Source of the DNA: Monocercomonoides exilis
Taxonomy: Eukaryota > Preaxostyla > Oxymonadida > Polymastigidae
Assembly (NCBI GenBank): GCA_001643675.2
Contig: LSRY02000017.1
Span: 558,001 to 622,000, forward strand
Reading direction: 5' to 3'
DNA: 64,000 bases
Of the stretch, positions 46,546-60,185 are shown one piece after another. Made by a program: the position numbers and the translations under genes. Positions within the stretch are counted from its first letter, which is position 1, and each line of letters starts with the position of its first letter. The notes beneath the pieces are model-generated. The model worked only from the letters and a program-made list of their open reading frames with translations, had not been told where the DNA came from and searched no databases.

Positions 46546-46791
46546 CTTTTTTAATGATCAAACATACGATCTATTCCATATATTATGAGCGAATTTCAGA
46601 TCAAAAATTTTTGAATGTGAAATGTTCAACATAAATAATTTATTGTATTTATATGATAGTGTGCTTCTTAAAAAGCAAATTAAATTATTTCTTTCTAAAT
46701 CAAAACATATAACAAAATAATTCAATAATTACAAAATGAAATGAGAAATGAAGTGTATTTGCTTGACGATTGAAATGAATTGGAGATTCAA
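46546..46791. other. 246 bp gap upstream of the KH-RRM-CCCH gene
   Basis: AT-rich spacer between the KH-RRM-CCCH start and the stop of the small coiled-coil gene, both on the minus strand. It presumably contains a promoter. No motif was recognised. Confidence 0.6.
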
Positions 46792-47402
46792 TCACGTTTT
46801 TACAACTTGGGTTGCAGTTACCAAATCTTCAATAAATGTATCATAATTTTTCCGTAATTCTGAAAGAGATTCCATCAATTGTTCATGTTCTTTGCGCTCC
46901 TTTAAAAAAATTTTTTATAAAATTTATAAAATTACTAATTGTTTCATTACCTGTTCCAGCTCTGCAGCTAATTTGAATTGTTCTTTTGTTTCTTCTTCAA
47001 GAGAACGATATACATTTTCTCTAGATATTTTTTTAATGAAGGTATCAAAAATTTTAACAAAAAAAGAAAATAATTAAAAAATTATCTCCAACTTTTCATC
47101 AACTTTTGCACATGCTTCTAAAATATTACGCTCTTTCATGAGGTTAACAAATTCTTCCTTTTAAAAAAGTTGTTAAGAAAAACCGATACATTATATCATA
47201 CAGTTGCATTTTTATTAAAATCAGACAATAGTCGTTCATGAATTTGCCCAAGGCTTTTCTCTGCTTGAGAAGTTATAATAGCCTTTCCTTTTGCAGCATC
47301 ACGAAAACATTGCAAAAACACTTCTTGAGGCAAAGCAAGAGAATCGTTAAGTGCATCACATAGCAAGCTACCCAACAAATTTGTTCGGTTTAATTGTTGC
47401 AT
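46792..47402 (-). CDS. Small coiled-coil protein, candidate Nnf1/PMF1-like kinetochore subunit
   Basis: Four exons: 47402-47202, 47157-47093, 47020-46951, 46899-46792 (147 aa, TGA stop). The introns are 44, 72 and 51 bp and keep phase 0, 2 and 0. The spliced protein is all-helical. Residues about 1-50 resemble the Nnf1 N-terminus (LCDALNDSLALPQEVFLQCF). Then come SLGQIHERLLSDFNKNATEE and FVNLMKERNILEACAKVDEK, fitting the Nnf1/PMF1 pattern of a short helix pair followed by F..I..ERN....L..LD. The end is a coiled coil (ELEQERKEHEQLMESLSELR). Nnf1/PMF1 belongs to the MIS12/MIND complex, which links centromeric chromatin to the Ndc80 complex. Known members are about 200 aa. The assignment rests on pattern resemblance only. 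Another small coiled-coil family is possible. Confidence 0.6.
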
Positions 47403-47551
47403 TATTTATGATGGGGCAATTTCATTCAATTGAAAAATAACAAATAAAATGAATTCTATATTTCATGCCGTTTTGAAAATTGCTATTATTAATATGTAAA
47501 GAAAAAATTTTGTAACCTTTATATTTTTATTTCACTGTTTCAACAAAAACA
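47403..47551. promoter_or_regulatory. Shared 149 bp divergent promoter region (Nnf1-like / giant gene)
   Basis: The small coiled-coil gene starts leftward at 47402 and the giant gene starts rightward at 47552. The AT-rich space between them must serve both. No motif was identified. Confidence 0.5.
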
Positions 47552-50500
47552 ATGATCTCTCGACGAAAAAAGCGTCGTACTGCTTCGTCGTATGAAGATC
47601 AGCTGTTCCTTAAAGATCCAGAGAAGCAACAAGAATACTTTGTCTTTCTTGCAAAGTCATTGTATTTTACTGTTGTAAAAGGTAATAATCGTTTAATATT
47701 CGATCAGTACAGGACTGACGAAATGATATCATTTTTGATTCCGGTATAAAATAATTTTTTGGATGTCATTGTTTATGATCGTTCTAATATCGATTGTTTA
47801 TTACTTACAAAGGCACTTTGTTCAATAAGAGATACAAAAACCTTTTCTCTGGCAGTCTTTGTGTGTAAATCTTGACTTATTCGAATTTTTCATGATTTTT
47901 AATTATAGTCCGTTTCAATGCTGATTAAAGAGCATCGAACCGCAACTCTTCATTTTGCAACGGCAGTATTAAATCATTTATCGATTCATCCTTTTTGTCC
48001 GGGGATTTTTGACGCACTTTCAATACTTGTACTTGATGCACCTATTTTAATTGAGGTTTATTTTAATGAAATTTTATTTTTTAATTAGCAAAAAATTTGA
48101 CTTTTCAGTATATAAGCTCGTTGGATATTCTTGGAAAGGCCCTGGATTGCTTGACAACTGAATATGAACAGCTTCCAGTAGAACAACAACAACAACGCGA
48201 AGAAGACAATCAAGTTAGAGAAGAAGAGGAATCAAAACAAGATCCACCGGCCGAAGAAGAAAAAATTACAAATCCTTTTTCGAACGCTGTTGCAACAATA
48301 ACTCAAAGAGATGATCCTGTTTTGCCAATTCCTCCAATGAAAACAAATCAAGAAAAATCATCAGATTCCCCAAAAAATACTTCTCTTGTTATTGAATCAC
48401 AATACGAGTCTTCAAATTCAGCATTTCCTTTTTCTTCTTCTGTTTCCTCCTCTACGCCCTCTTCCACTTCATGTTCTTCTGTCATTTTAGCACCTCCCAC
48501 GACACAAGCTCCCACCGATCCATCAGATTCCCCTCTGACCACTTCAGCCTTTCTCGAAGCCAAAATGAAGCTATCACTTTCGTCTCCATTTGCCATTGAC
48601 GAATCTTCCACAGTTCCTGACAACAACAACAAGCCTTCTGACACACCTGCTCAAGGCGATCTTGCATTGGAGCATCTTTCCTCTGGCGATGCACAGCCAC
48701 CACAAACAAGTCCAGACATCCATCAACACACTGAAGAATCCCAAGAGCAGCGGTACGAGCCGAACAGTAACAACAACAGAAACATCACAAACAACAGCAA
48801 TAACACAGGCGCAGGTGCAGTTGTAGGTACATCCGCAGGTGCCAACACTGCCCACTCTCAATACGAATCGCAGTTTCTGTCTGAGCCGCTGACGAACGAC
48901 TCGTGCCGCTTCAACAGCTACGACGAGCCAGAGGAGCTGGACGAGGACAGCCTCGACGAAGAGAGCAGCGAGTCCAGCGGCGGCCAGACAGACAGCCAGG
49001 CAGACTTTGCGGTGAGGCAAGGGGAGCAGGAGAGGACAAATGAGGAAGGAGAAAGAGAAGGATCAGGTACAGGTACAGGTGCAGGAGCAGAACAGGAGCC
49101 TTCACATAACTTTGGGTTTTTCGGGGTGATTGGGCCTGCTGATGACGGGCATTCGTCTCCGCCGTCGTCTGCTTCTGCTTCTGCCTCAGCAACACCAGTC
49201 ATATCCTCTGCTTCTGCCTCTCAGTCGCAGAAATCTGAGCAGAGCGCTCCAAACACACCGAATTCTTCCAGTTCCGCCAGCCATCCAACCAGCCAAGCCA
49301 CTTCAATCATCTCATCCAATCAAACAACCACAAACAACCAGAACAGTCAGAACAACCCTCCTCTCCCTCCCCTCGCCATCAACCGCCAGCGCAGCCGGCT
49401 CTCCCAGCTGCAGACACACCAGCGCCCTTTCGTTCCCCCACTCCACGCACTTCACCCAACCACCCCGTTCACTTCGCTCCCTTCTCCTCTTTCTTCTGCC
49501 CACGGCACGTTTCCTCTGCTCACCCCTTCCTCAACCGCCGCAGCGTCGAACCGCGGATTTATCATCCCGAGGTCGAATATTGCCGGCATGGCTGGTGCGG
49601 CAGGAGTAGCGGGCGTAGCAGGGAATTCTACGCGCTCTTCTTTGTCTCCTTTCCCTCTGCTGCTTTCCAGCCGGCAAGGCATGCAAACAGCACAGTCACC
49701 GCACGAGGCTGGTCCACACCCGCCGTTCATCTCATTCACCTCACATAATCCGTCTTTCTCATCCTCTTTCATTTCATCTCAGGCAATCTTCCAGACCAAC
49801 ACGTCACTCCCGCTCAGTTATGCATTTCAAAGCCGCAACATCCCCATCACTTCGCTTCCGTTCTCCTCCCACTCTTCAAAGCTCGCTGCGATGTCCCGTC
49901 TTGCAGGTGCTACATACGCCAGCATGCATTCGTCCCTTCTTCTCTTCACCCTTCGCTTCGCCTCCAAGCAGCCTTCTTGTCTGATCGACCCTTCCACATC
50001 ACACCCTCTCTCTGATGCATTCTCCCCCATTGGCAAAGGGCATATTAGAGGAGGAGGAGGAGAAGAAGAAAACGAACCATCCAGACACTACACTTCAGAC
50101 ACTTCACCCAGAAATCATGCATCATCATCATCTTCCTCTTCTTCTTCTTCCTCTTCTTCTTTTTCATTGTCCTCAATCCAATCCAGCATCGACTCCGTTC
50201 TCACTGGAAAATCACCGCTGTACTTTGCTGCTTTGCCCTTTGGCGCGCTCTCCTATTTGAATGACAGAAAGCACAAGACACAGCATCCAACATATTTGTT
50301 CTGCGAAGACACAAACACACTCATCACAAGGCAGAAATATGGAAATAGCAATAATTGCAATAATAATAATAATAGTTCAAGATCATTTGAAGCAAGAGGA
50401 GGAGGAGGAGGAGGAGGAGGAATGGGAGGAAGTAGCAGCAATTACAACAACAATAGCAGCAACAACAACAGTAACATTATTGCCTTCAACACAGCGCAAT

Positions 50501-53500
50501 CCCAGCTTGCCCCTCCTTTCTTCTCCGCCCGGCGTTCCTCATTCACTTCCTCTGAGCTCGAAAGCGAAGACCGGCTGTTCCAAAGCACCTCAACCAACGG
50601 CTCCCCTCACTCTTTCCTCTCTTCTGGCTCCAACACTTCACCAACCACAGCCGCTGCGATGATGATGATGGCAGCATCAGCATCATCAGTGACAGGCTCT
50701 GAGCTCCCTGTCTTCAACCGTGTGCCTCTTTCTGTTCACCCAAGTCACACCCACTTCATGTTCACTCCATCTTCTCAAGCTTCTTCTTCTTCTTCTTCCT
50801 CCTCCTCTGCCCCGTCTTACCCTCCCAACACCTCCGGAGCCTCCAACGGTGTCATCATCCCCAGCGCCAGCACCACCACTGCCAGTTCCACCACCGCCAC
50901 CAATGCCACCAACGCCGATCTCCACTCGTCTGTTGCTCTGACCATCCCATCCAGCGGAGGCAGCACAGCAAAGGGGAACAACACACACTCCTCTGCCAAG
51001 CACTCCTCGCCCCGCTGCCTCACCTCGCTGCTGGGCGAGCTCGAGTTTGACGGCAGCACACTCCACACCGTGAAGCAGGAGCAGGAGCAGCAGATGCTCA
51101 GACACATCCTCCGCTTTGTCGTGCCTATCCCTCACGACCCGTCGTTCCGCCCTCCTTTTGAACTGCTCTCGGCTCTGTCGACACTCTCGTCGTCTGCTGC
51201 AGCTACTACTACACAGCAGCAGACACCTCTTTCTGCAAGGCAGTTACAGTTGCAGATGCAAATGCAAATGCAACTTCACCCACAACATCAAAGTCAGCAT
51301 CAACATTATCATCATCAGAACCAACTCCAGCTCCAACAACAACAGCAGGTGCCTACCATCATCTCCACTCCTGCCTCCCCCCTCGACTTCGACCCAGCCC
51401 CACGCCCAACGCCATTCCATGTGCGTCCTCTGACTCAATCCATGCTCTCTTTCTTGTCCCAACCAGAGGTCTCCTTGCTGCTCCCTTGTTATGCCATTGA
51501 AGCATTCTCAGTGGAGTCAAACGAGCACTACGAGGCACACGGGAGGGCGATGTGGCCGGGGTTCTGCAGAGAAGGAGGGATTGGGCTTGGGATTGTGTGT
51601 GGAAGCAACCACCATTCGCGGGCGAGGGTGCTGCCGCCGGCGCCGATTGTGGTGCTGCCGGAAAAAAGAGTGAAGTCGCTGGTGCAGAAACTGGAGTCGG
51701 TGAGAGAGGAAAGAGGAGAAAGAGGAGGAGAAAGAGGAAGGGGAGGAGAAGGAGAAAGAGAAGGAGGGCTGCAATCAGGGGATTCTGAATCGTCTTCTGA
51801 GAATAAGGGGAATAAAGGGAAGAAGGAGAAGAAAGAGAAGAAGGAAAAGGGAGAGAAGAAGGAGAGGAAGGAAAAGGGAAGAGAAGGGCATAGACACCAC
51901 ACGAAGCACAAAGGAACAACTTCTTCTTCAACAACAGCTGCTGCTTTAAAAGAAGAAGAATACAGAAAAGAAAGAGAATACAGGGAATACAGAGAAAGAG
52001 AAAGAGAAAGAGAAAGAGAAAGAGAACGGCAAAGAGAAAAGGAAAGGGAAAGAGAAAGAGAAAGAAGAGAACACGAAGTCAATGCAGATAACATGCAAAT
52101 TCACAGAGCCAGTGAGCCCTTTCACATGTATTCAAACGCTGAAGACACCGCAAACTTACGCGAAATACGGAGATATGCCTCCTTTTCGCCTGAAATCCTC
52201 TGCCCGCGCGCAGAAATGGTGCGTTTCCAGTCAGAGCTTCCCCTCCAGGACAAAAGAGACCACACAAACAATCTTTCTCTCCCCTTCGAGCTACAAAGCA
52301 CTGCCCTGTCTGATTTCAAGACGTCCACCCCAAACTCCCCCATCCCTTCCCCAACACGCATTCATTCTCCGCTCATCCTCCAAAACTGCTCGCTCAGCCG
52401 CTTCCCTCTCGCTGCCTCTTCCCCAACGATCGCAGCTGCTCTGTCCCACCAGCCGTCGATGGCGAAGCTGGTGAAGATGTCACAGGACTCCTCGCCTGCC
52501 CCTGTGTTCAACGTGCGCACACGCACACACGTGCAGCACTCGCCGTATTCGACCTCTGCTGCCTCTCCTGCCGTCTCCCGCCCTCCCTCTCCTAGCGGCT
52601 CTTTCAGTCTGCACAGCTCTCCGTTGAACACACTGAACAACATGCATTCGCTGCACAAGACACACACAGGCGTTGCAACTTCGCCGTTGGAGCAAGGGAA
52701 GATGAAAGGGAAAAACGGGTTTGGAGAAGAAGGACAGCAAAGATCGTTGAGAAGAATGGCGAGTGAAAAGTCACAGGCGCAGAAGTCAACCACATCGCGC
52801 TCGCACAAAACACACAGATCAGCCAAAAATGCAGTGTTTCAGCCATCTGCCGTCCCAACCACGCCTTCAAAGACAGCCAGAACGAGCGCATTCACAAAGC
52901 GACTGAGTCAAATGCAGCAGCAACAGACGCCTTCGTTGGCACAAGCACAGCTCCCTCTGATCATCGTGCTGTCTCAACAGCGCATGTTTGATCCTTTCTC
53001 TTCACTTTATCCAAGCCGGCTGGTTGCCCCACCTCGCCTTACCCTCTTCTCCCACGTGCTCCCCTCAAACATCATCCAGAAGTACTTTCTCCCTTCGCTC
53101 ATCAACTGCATCCGGCGTTCTTTGCCTTCCTCCCCTACCTCTGTCTCTGCCATCCCCATCCTTTCGCTCCCGTTTCAATTCGAAAACAAACAAGGAGCAG
53201 CTATTTCTTCTCAGGAGTCATTTCCTTTCCCGCGCCACCGCTCCAGCAACATGGCTTATGCCCCTTCTTCTCCTTTGATGCCTGGCTCACCTACACGCTC
53301 AACCACACCACCAATGGCGTTGTATTCACAGAGACAGGTTCAGCTGCTGCCGCCACAGCAGTCACAGACTCAGCTTTCACAGACACAGACACAGACACAA
53401 TCACAGTCAATGGCTGCATCGTCGATGTATTCCAAACAAAATGGGGGTTCAGGGAAGGGGAATGGAAATGTGCAGGCTCCTGCGAGCAGTTGCAGAGGAA

Positions 53501-56500
53501 ACGGAGGAAATGGAAACGGAGGAGAGAATAAAATACAGAATTTTGGTGATGGGCAATCAAATGCAACAGCACCATCGCCTTCATCTTCATCTTCATCTTC
53601 ATCGACTGCACTTAATCCATCGCCTTCTTCCCAAACGAATGAAAGCGGTCATTCTTCTCAACCTCCTTCAGATTCTCTTCAAATCCAAAAACGAACAAAC
53701 TCCAAACATGAGACAGGGTTTTTTGCGTCTATCAAAACTTTGCTGAAGAAGATGTTTGGAGGAAACAGCGGAACATCGCAGCAAACAGGCCATTCGAAAC
53801 ATTCTTCTTCATCTTCTTCTTCCTCTTCAGCCAGCGGAGCCAAAAACGAAGGAAAATCGAGTTCAAAGAAAAAACACAGGAAGAATTCACTGTCACATCC
53901 TTCGCTATCACCGATACAGTCAACATCTGCACTCAATGGCCAGCAGTCAAATTATTCAGACACTTCGTCATCATCATCATCTTCTTCTTCTCCTTCTTCT
54001 TCAACATCAACCACTTCAAGCTCAAACTTATTCACTCCATCCACTTCGCCAAACGCCAGCACTTCGTCCTCACTTCAGCCCTCTGCCTTTGAAGCTTATT
54101 CATGCCAGTCACACACACCCTCCCGCTCTCTCATGTTCCCTTCCACTTCAGCCTCTCCAAGCTCTTCCTCCACTTCTTCTTCTTCTTCTTTATCTTCTTC
54201 CTCTTCCTCTTCCTATTCTTCTTCTTCTTCTTCCATTTCATCCGCTTCCTCCACTTTCTCTTCCTCCGTCCTCACCTCTGTTGGACTCACTTCATCTTCT
54301 TCATTCCAGCTGCCTCCTTCAGATTCTCCGTCACTTCAGCCACTTCCACAGTCACAGCTCCGCACCTCCCTTCTTCTCCAGTCTGACTCTGCGGACGCCT
54401 CCGCCCGCTCCACTTCAGTCACATTCCAGCCGCTCCCTTTCCCTTCTGACGAATCCACCTCAAAACCGTCCTGCCCTTCTTCACATTCGGTCTCCCCTCC
54501 ACTCCCCGTGTCCAGCACTAACCGACACAGGGGCTCCTCTCTCCCGCCGCTCCGCCTCTCTTCCATCAAAGCAGCCAGCCGCTCTTTCCTCAACAGCGCC
54601 CACACCCCGTCTGTCCCAGACTCCTCCAAGTCCGCTTTCCCACCGCCTCTCAAGTCGCCCACACTCACACTCAACACTGACGTCCTCACAGTCAACACCC
54701 AGCTCCAGATCAAGCTCCCTTCCTCGCTGCATGCACTTGCTTTGGGCCCAAATGGGGCAGCGTTGGCGGCGTTTCTTAACATCGCCTCGTTCAACCTGTG
54801 CGACGGCTTCACGGACTTCGGGTTTGACGAGGTGTATTTGTTCTCTTCGTCTTCGAGTGCGTATGCGCTGTACACAGCGTCGTATTTGGGGTTTTTGAAC
54901 CAGTTCCACATTGCCTCGCAGGCAGACAAGAGCTCATTTAGGATGCGACTTAGTGACAGCGAAGAAGAAGACAAAGGAGGAAGAAGAAGGACAGATGAAG
55001 AAAATGAAGAGGAAGAGGACGAGGATGATGAGGGAGAAAGAGAAGGAGAAGAAGAAGGGTCGAGAGAGAGAAACAGAGGAAGAGGAAGAGGCAGAGGCAG
55101 AGAAAGATATAGAGACAGAGGAGGAAACGGGATAGAAGACAACCGCAGCACTGACGAACGAAAGGGAGAAAACGTTTCACTTCTGCCATCTATGCGACCT
55201 GCCGCTCTGCATCTGAACCTGCCGAAGACGGAAAAGGACGATCCAGCCGCATCATCGCCACCACAATCACAATCACAATCACAGCAACAGCAGCAGCAAC
55301 TGCACAAAAGCGACCAGATGTCTCTTCAGACACCAAATGCACCAGACCACGACTCCTTGTCCTCTCTGCACCCATCTTCGGTCTTCGGAGATATTCGACG
55401 CTCGGTTGGGTATGCACCATCGGGATCAATGAATCTTCTTCCTTACTCTTCCACTCCTCATCTCGAGATCGCCACCAGCCGCACAGGCACACTCACAGAA
55501 GGACAGCCCTTCCCTTCAGTCTCAAGTTTTCCCCTGTCATCCCCTACGAGCAATTCGCATTCTCATTCACATTCACACACACAGTCTTCCTCTCAGCTGC
55601 ATGCTGCTTCGAACTCGTCTTCGCTGGCGCTTGTGACATATGCTCACTCGCCTGTCTATTTGACGCGCTCGCCGTTCACTCTCTTCTGCACCACACATAT
55701 CTTTGATGCGTTTGCAGACTTTGTGTACGACCTCACGAACAACTGGAAGAAGAAGAACAAGAAGCTGAGCTCGAAGCGAGGGACAACCAGAGAGAAGAAG
55801 CAGAAGAAGAAAGAATCACATTCACACAGGAATTCAGACACACAGTCCAAATCTCGAAGCAAAAGAGGGTCATCGGGCAAGCAGCACAAGACACATTATC
55901 CACATAATGCACATAGCACTCACAATCCTCATAACCTTCATAACATTCACAGCCCCCACAAACACCACAACGAGAGCAGCCAACTGCTCAGCCACCGCAC
56001 TTCCAAGATTGCTTCAATGTGGAGCTCACCCCGCTCACTCATTGGCGGAGCCTATCGCAGCAGCTACATCCAGCCGAAGCAGAGGACCCACAACAAAGCA
56101 GACAAAATGGCAAAGGCATCAGCAACAGCAACAGCAGAAGCAGCAGTAGATGTCGCATCCACACCGTCTATTCGGAAGGCTTCATCAGAACTGAATGTGC
56201 AGGAGCAGGAGAAGCACCGCCTGGAGCTGGAGGAGTCAGCGATGAAGGCAGCAAGCGCAATGCCCTTGCAGCGCATGCACGAACACAGCCAGCATCAGAA
56301 CCAGAATCAGCAGCAGCAACAACAGCAATATCATCATCATAACCAATATCAACAACAACAACAGCAGCAGCAGAATGCACCACGAGCAGTCGGTTCATCT
56401 AACACATCCATCTCTTCACAGCCGTCGTCCAAGCAGAGCATGCGATCAGAGACACAGAGCATGGACAACCGCCGTTCGAATATAACAGTCAAAGCCGCAG

Positions 56501-59500
56501 GAACATCAGCTGGAGTCACGCCCCGCACAGACTCAGTTCACAATTCCCCGCGCAGCACGACTTCTTCCAAATACTCGCTCAACTCGCACTCAACAGCACA
56601 CACGTTTCCATCGGACTTTGAAGAGTCACCACGCTTTTTCCGCTCGCATCTGCTGTCTTCTTCTGCGAAGAAGAGGAAAGCCAGCGACGGCATCAAGCAA
56701 AGAGCGAGGACAAGACGGACACCCCGCACAGTTTCACCAATGAGTGAAGATGAGTCAGGATACCAGCAGCGCTCAGCAACACCTGCACCTGTGTATTTTC
56801 CCCCACTCACGCCAACAGATCTGGCAAGATTGAGAGTGGCGTCGCTGAAGATTGTCGAGGCAATCATCAACACACAGCCGACTAAGAGCGACCAGGAAAG
56901 AATTGTCGCAACTGTCTTTTCGGAAGAGTCGGCACTTATCTTGCTGCCTCGTCTGGGAAGCGGCAACGCACCGTCATCATCATCATCTTCTTCTACATCA
57001 TCAGCATCTTCTTCTTCTTCTTCTTTCTCTCCATCTTCCCTTTCTATTATTCCATTCAAGAACAAATCCGAGGACAGTTCTGAGGCAATAGACAAGAACG
57101 ACGCGAGTGCGTTTGTGCTGTCCGGGAACAGGCAGCTTGCCCTTGCCCATCCTCAAACACCCCGTTCATCCATCAGCTTCTACTTCACATCGCTTCCTTC
57201 GATCTTCCTCGCCCAGACAGAACACGCACTGTGTGATTTGCTGCGCGCTATATCATGTCTGGTGGAGTATGAGACGATGAAGATGCACACTGAGTCACTC
57301 ATTCAGCGGATGGAGCTCTCAAAACAAGGAGACGAAGGCACCGACGCAGACGACGAGAGCAAAAGAGACCTCAGCGCAGCTGCCAGAGAAAAGATGAACC
57401 AAGTTCCCCTGTCGAACGAGCTGTCAGTGCAGTTGTCAGCATCCAGTCAGAGGAAGCAGCAGGGCTTAGAATTGACAGTGGGCAGTAGCAGTGGTGGTAG
57501 TAGCAATGCAGACTACCCTGCGATGGCAGCACTCCAAAATGCACTTACGCCACACTCTCCACACACAGGCAGCAGATGGCTCAGCGCCACACAAGAACAG
57601 TCCAAAGAAGGGCTGAGCCAGACACAAGGACAGTCACTATCTGCTAACCAGGAGCCGATCACACACGCCTCCTCGCTCTCTGCACATCAGGCGCAGTATT
57701 CATCACCTCCTCCTCCGTCAGCCATCACCCCGCCTGTTTTAGAAGATATTTCTCCTTCTCCTGACCCTGTTCTGTCATTCGTAGCGAGCCAGCTGTCAGC
57801 TGTGCTTCTGTGGCACCAGATGGTTCTCTCTCACGCACAGCAGCAGGACTTATTCCGCCCACTCACTCTTTTAGAGCAATATCTCTCCAAATGCGCCACG
57901 TCTGTCACAACGGTCAATGCTCTGTGCGCATTGGGTGAGCTCCTCATCAACCTCCGTTCGTCTCTGGCTGCCACAATGGAGTCGCTCTGCCTGCAGATCC
58001 AGAACATGTCCCCGATGTCCACGCTGTCCTCCTTCGCGATGATGCAAATGGCTGCGCAGTCAACCGCCTCGCAGAATGCCACGCTCAACTGGATGAACAC
58101 GGAGCTCGTGGAGAAGCTGTTTGAAGGGAACCCTCTTCTTTGGGAGATCTGCTCGCTGTTCATTTCGATCCTCACCCACCTCGCCATCAACGCAAACGAC
58201 TATTTTTCCTCACATCTCGTCATCAGCCTCATCCTCGGTACAAACACCGAGCCCGATCACTTCTCCCAGCACCACACCGCCTCCTGCTGCTTTACCTACT
58301 CCGGTTCTGCTTCTTCTTCGTCTGCAGCATTCATCCAGCCAACATGGTCAGTCAGCCAAAACATCAACTCTTCTCCTTCGTCCAATCCATCTACGCTGCA
58401 GTCCTCTTCACGTGCTGATCCATCATTCCCTTATCTTCCTGGAGATTCATTCCTCCACTCAACATACGAGTCTTCCTCACAGGCGAACTCTCCCTATGAC
58501 TCACAATCCCCTCCTGCTGAGTCTCTGCGCCCGAAGGACATGTTTCTGTACTGCATCATCCACTACGCCTTCTTAGACTGCTTTCTCGTCGACATCGAGC
58601 AGCCCTCTCTGAATGTGTCCTCGATCTCTGGCCATTCCGTGCCAATAACAATGCCAATGCCCATGCCAATGCCAGCATCAGCGCATTCGCCAATGTCCCA
58701 GGTCGACCAGACGATGTCCAGCAACTGCCAGTCCCTCCTCACCACAGGCGGCAGCAACCTGGGCGCGTCGTGCCCGGACTTCGTAACTGCTTCTTTTAAG
58801 TCGTTCCGCAAGCACCCGACTCCTTGTGGCTTCGATGGGGAAAAGCTCCTCCCACATTCCCATGTGAACTCGCCAATCGTGCTGCTGATGCGGATGCTGC
58901 GTTCTGTGGTGCACCTGATCTTCCGGGTGACTCAGTGGAACCAAACACAAGAGAACATTCTGTCATCTTGTGACGATGACTACGAGAGCGAGACGTTTGG
59001 CGACACCGCTGGACACGTCGAAGATTCCATCCGCTGGCCGTTCTCTGCGCTGCTACCACTGACTGCACCGATTGTGGGGCACATTGCAGAGCTTGTGATG
59101 CGCGTACATTCGGACAGCGCACGGCACGACGACGAGGAGAAGCGGAGAATGGAGCAGCGGGACGATCTAGGCGGGATATCTGAGCTTGATGTGGACGAAG
59201 ACAACCGCATGTTCTATGAGCAAGGGCATAACTCTGCCTCACCAAGCACAGCTGACTCAAGTGTTGCTGCATCATCTCCGATACACTCGGCAATGCTCCC
59301 GTTCTTGCGCAATCAATGCTTCATGTCTCCGTTCGTGTACTGCCTTCTCTTACACTTTCTCGTCGAGCTATTCTCAATCCCAAACAACCCCTTTGTCACT
59401 TACTCCACATTCGTCAATTTTTATGTGTCGCTCCACACAAACTGCTTTCTCCAGATATACTCAATGTGGCGTCGACCTTCATACAGACTGCTCAACCAGC

Positions 59501-60154
59501 AGCTTCAGTCTCACTGCTCGCACCGCTCCTCTGCCACTCCCTTTGTTCATCCATTCTCAGTCCCCTCGTGTCCTCCTTCACCTTCTCCTGGCAGCATCTA
59601 CCAATCCAACCCAATCTCTGTTCCTTCCCTGCCGCTTTCTCAACAGATGGACATCGCCAACCTGCATCTCCGGGCGTTGATGGCGTTTGCTGTGAACAAG
59701 CAGTCAGCACACACCAGAGACCTGTTTTACTCGCTGCACCTTGTGGACTTCATCGGGCGCGAGATCAACTTGGAGCACTCGCTCACGGCTTCTCTGAAGG
59801 ACGGCACAGAAATTGACTTCACAAGCACGTTTCCACAGCGTGAAGAGTTGTTTGGGGCGCCACTGACAGCAATCGATGCACCAGAGCCACTTGCACCTCT
59901 GCCTTCACAAACACACAATGCGAACGAAAAAAGCTCTCCGAAGGGATTATCGCCAAAATCAGACTCCAAACAGCGTCCATTGACTAAAGCGATCAACACA
60001 CTGCCTGCACTCCCCTTCATCCACACCTCGTCCATTCTGGATATACCGTCGTGCATGCCCCATCCTTATTCAAGTGTTGTTTCCCATCTGCCTCAGTGGG
60101 AAGAGGAAGACAACCAGATGGAGCTGCAGCAGTCGATCGAGACTGCGATGATTG

Positions 60155-60185
<31 letters not shown>

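Noticed and set aside
53756-54898. 380-codon Leu/Pro/Ser-rich plus-strand ORF
   Set aside because: It is a +1-shifted reading of the giant gene's Ser-rich repeats; TCT/CTT repeats give long open frames in several phases.
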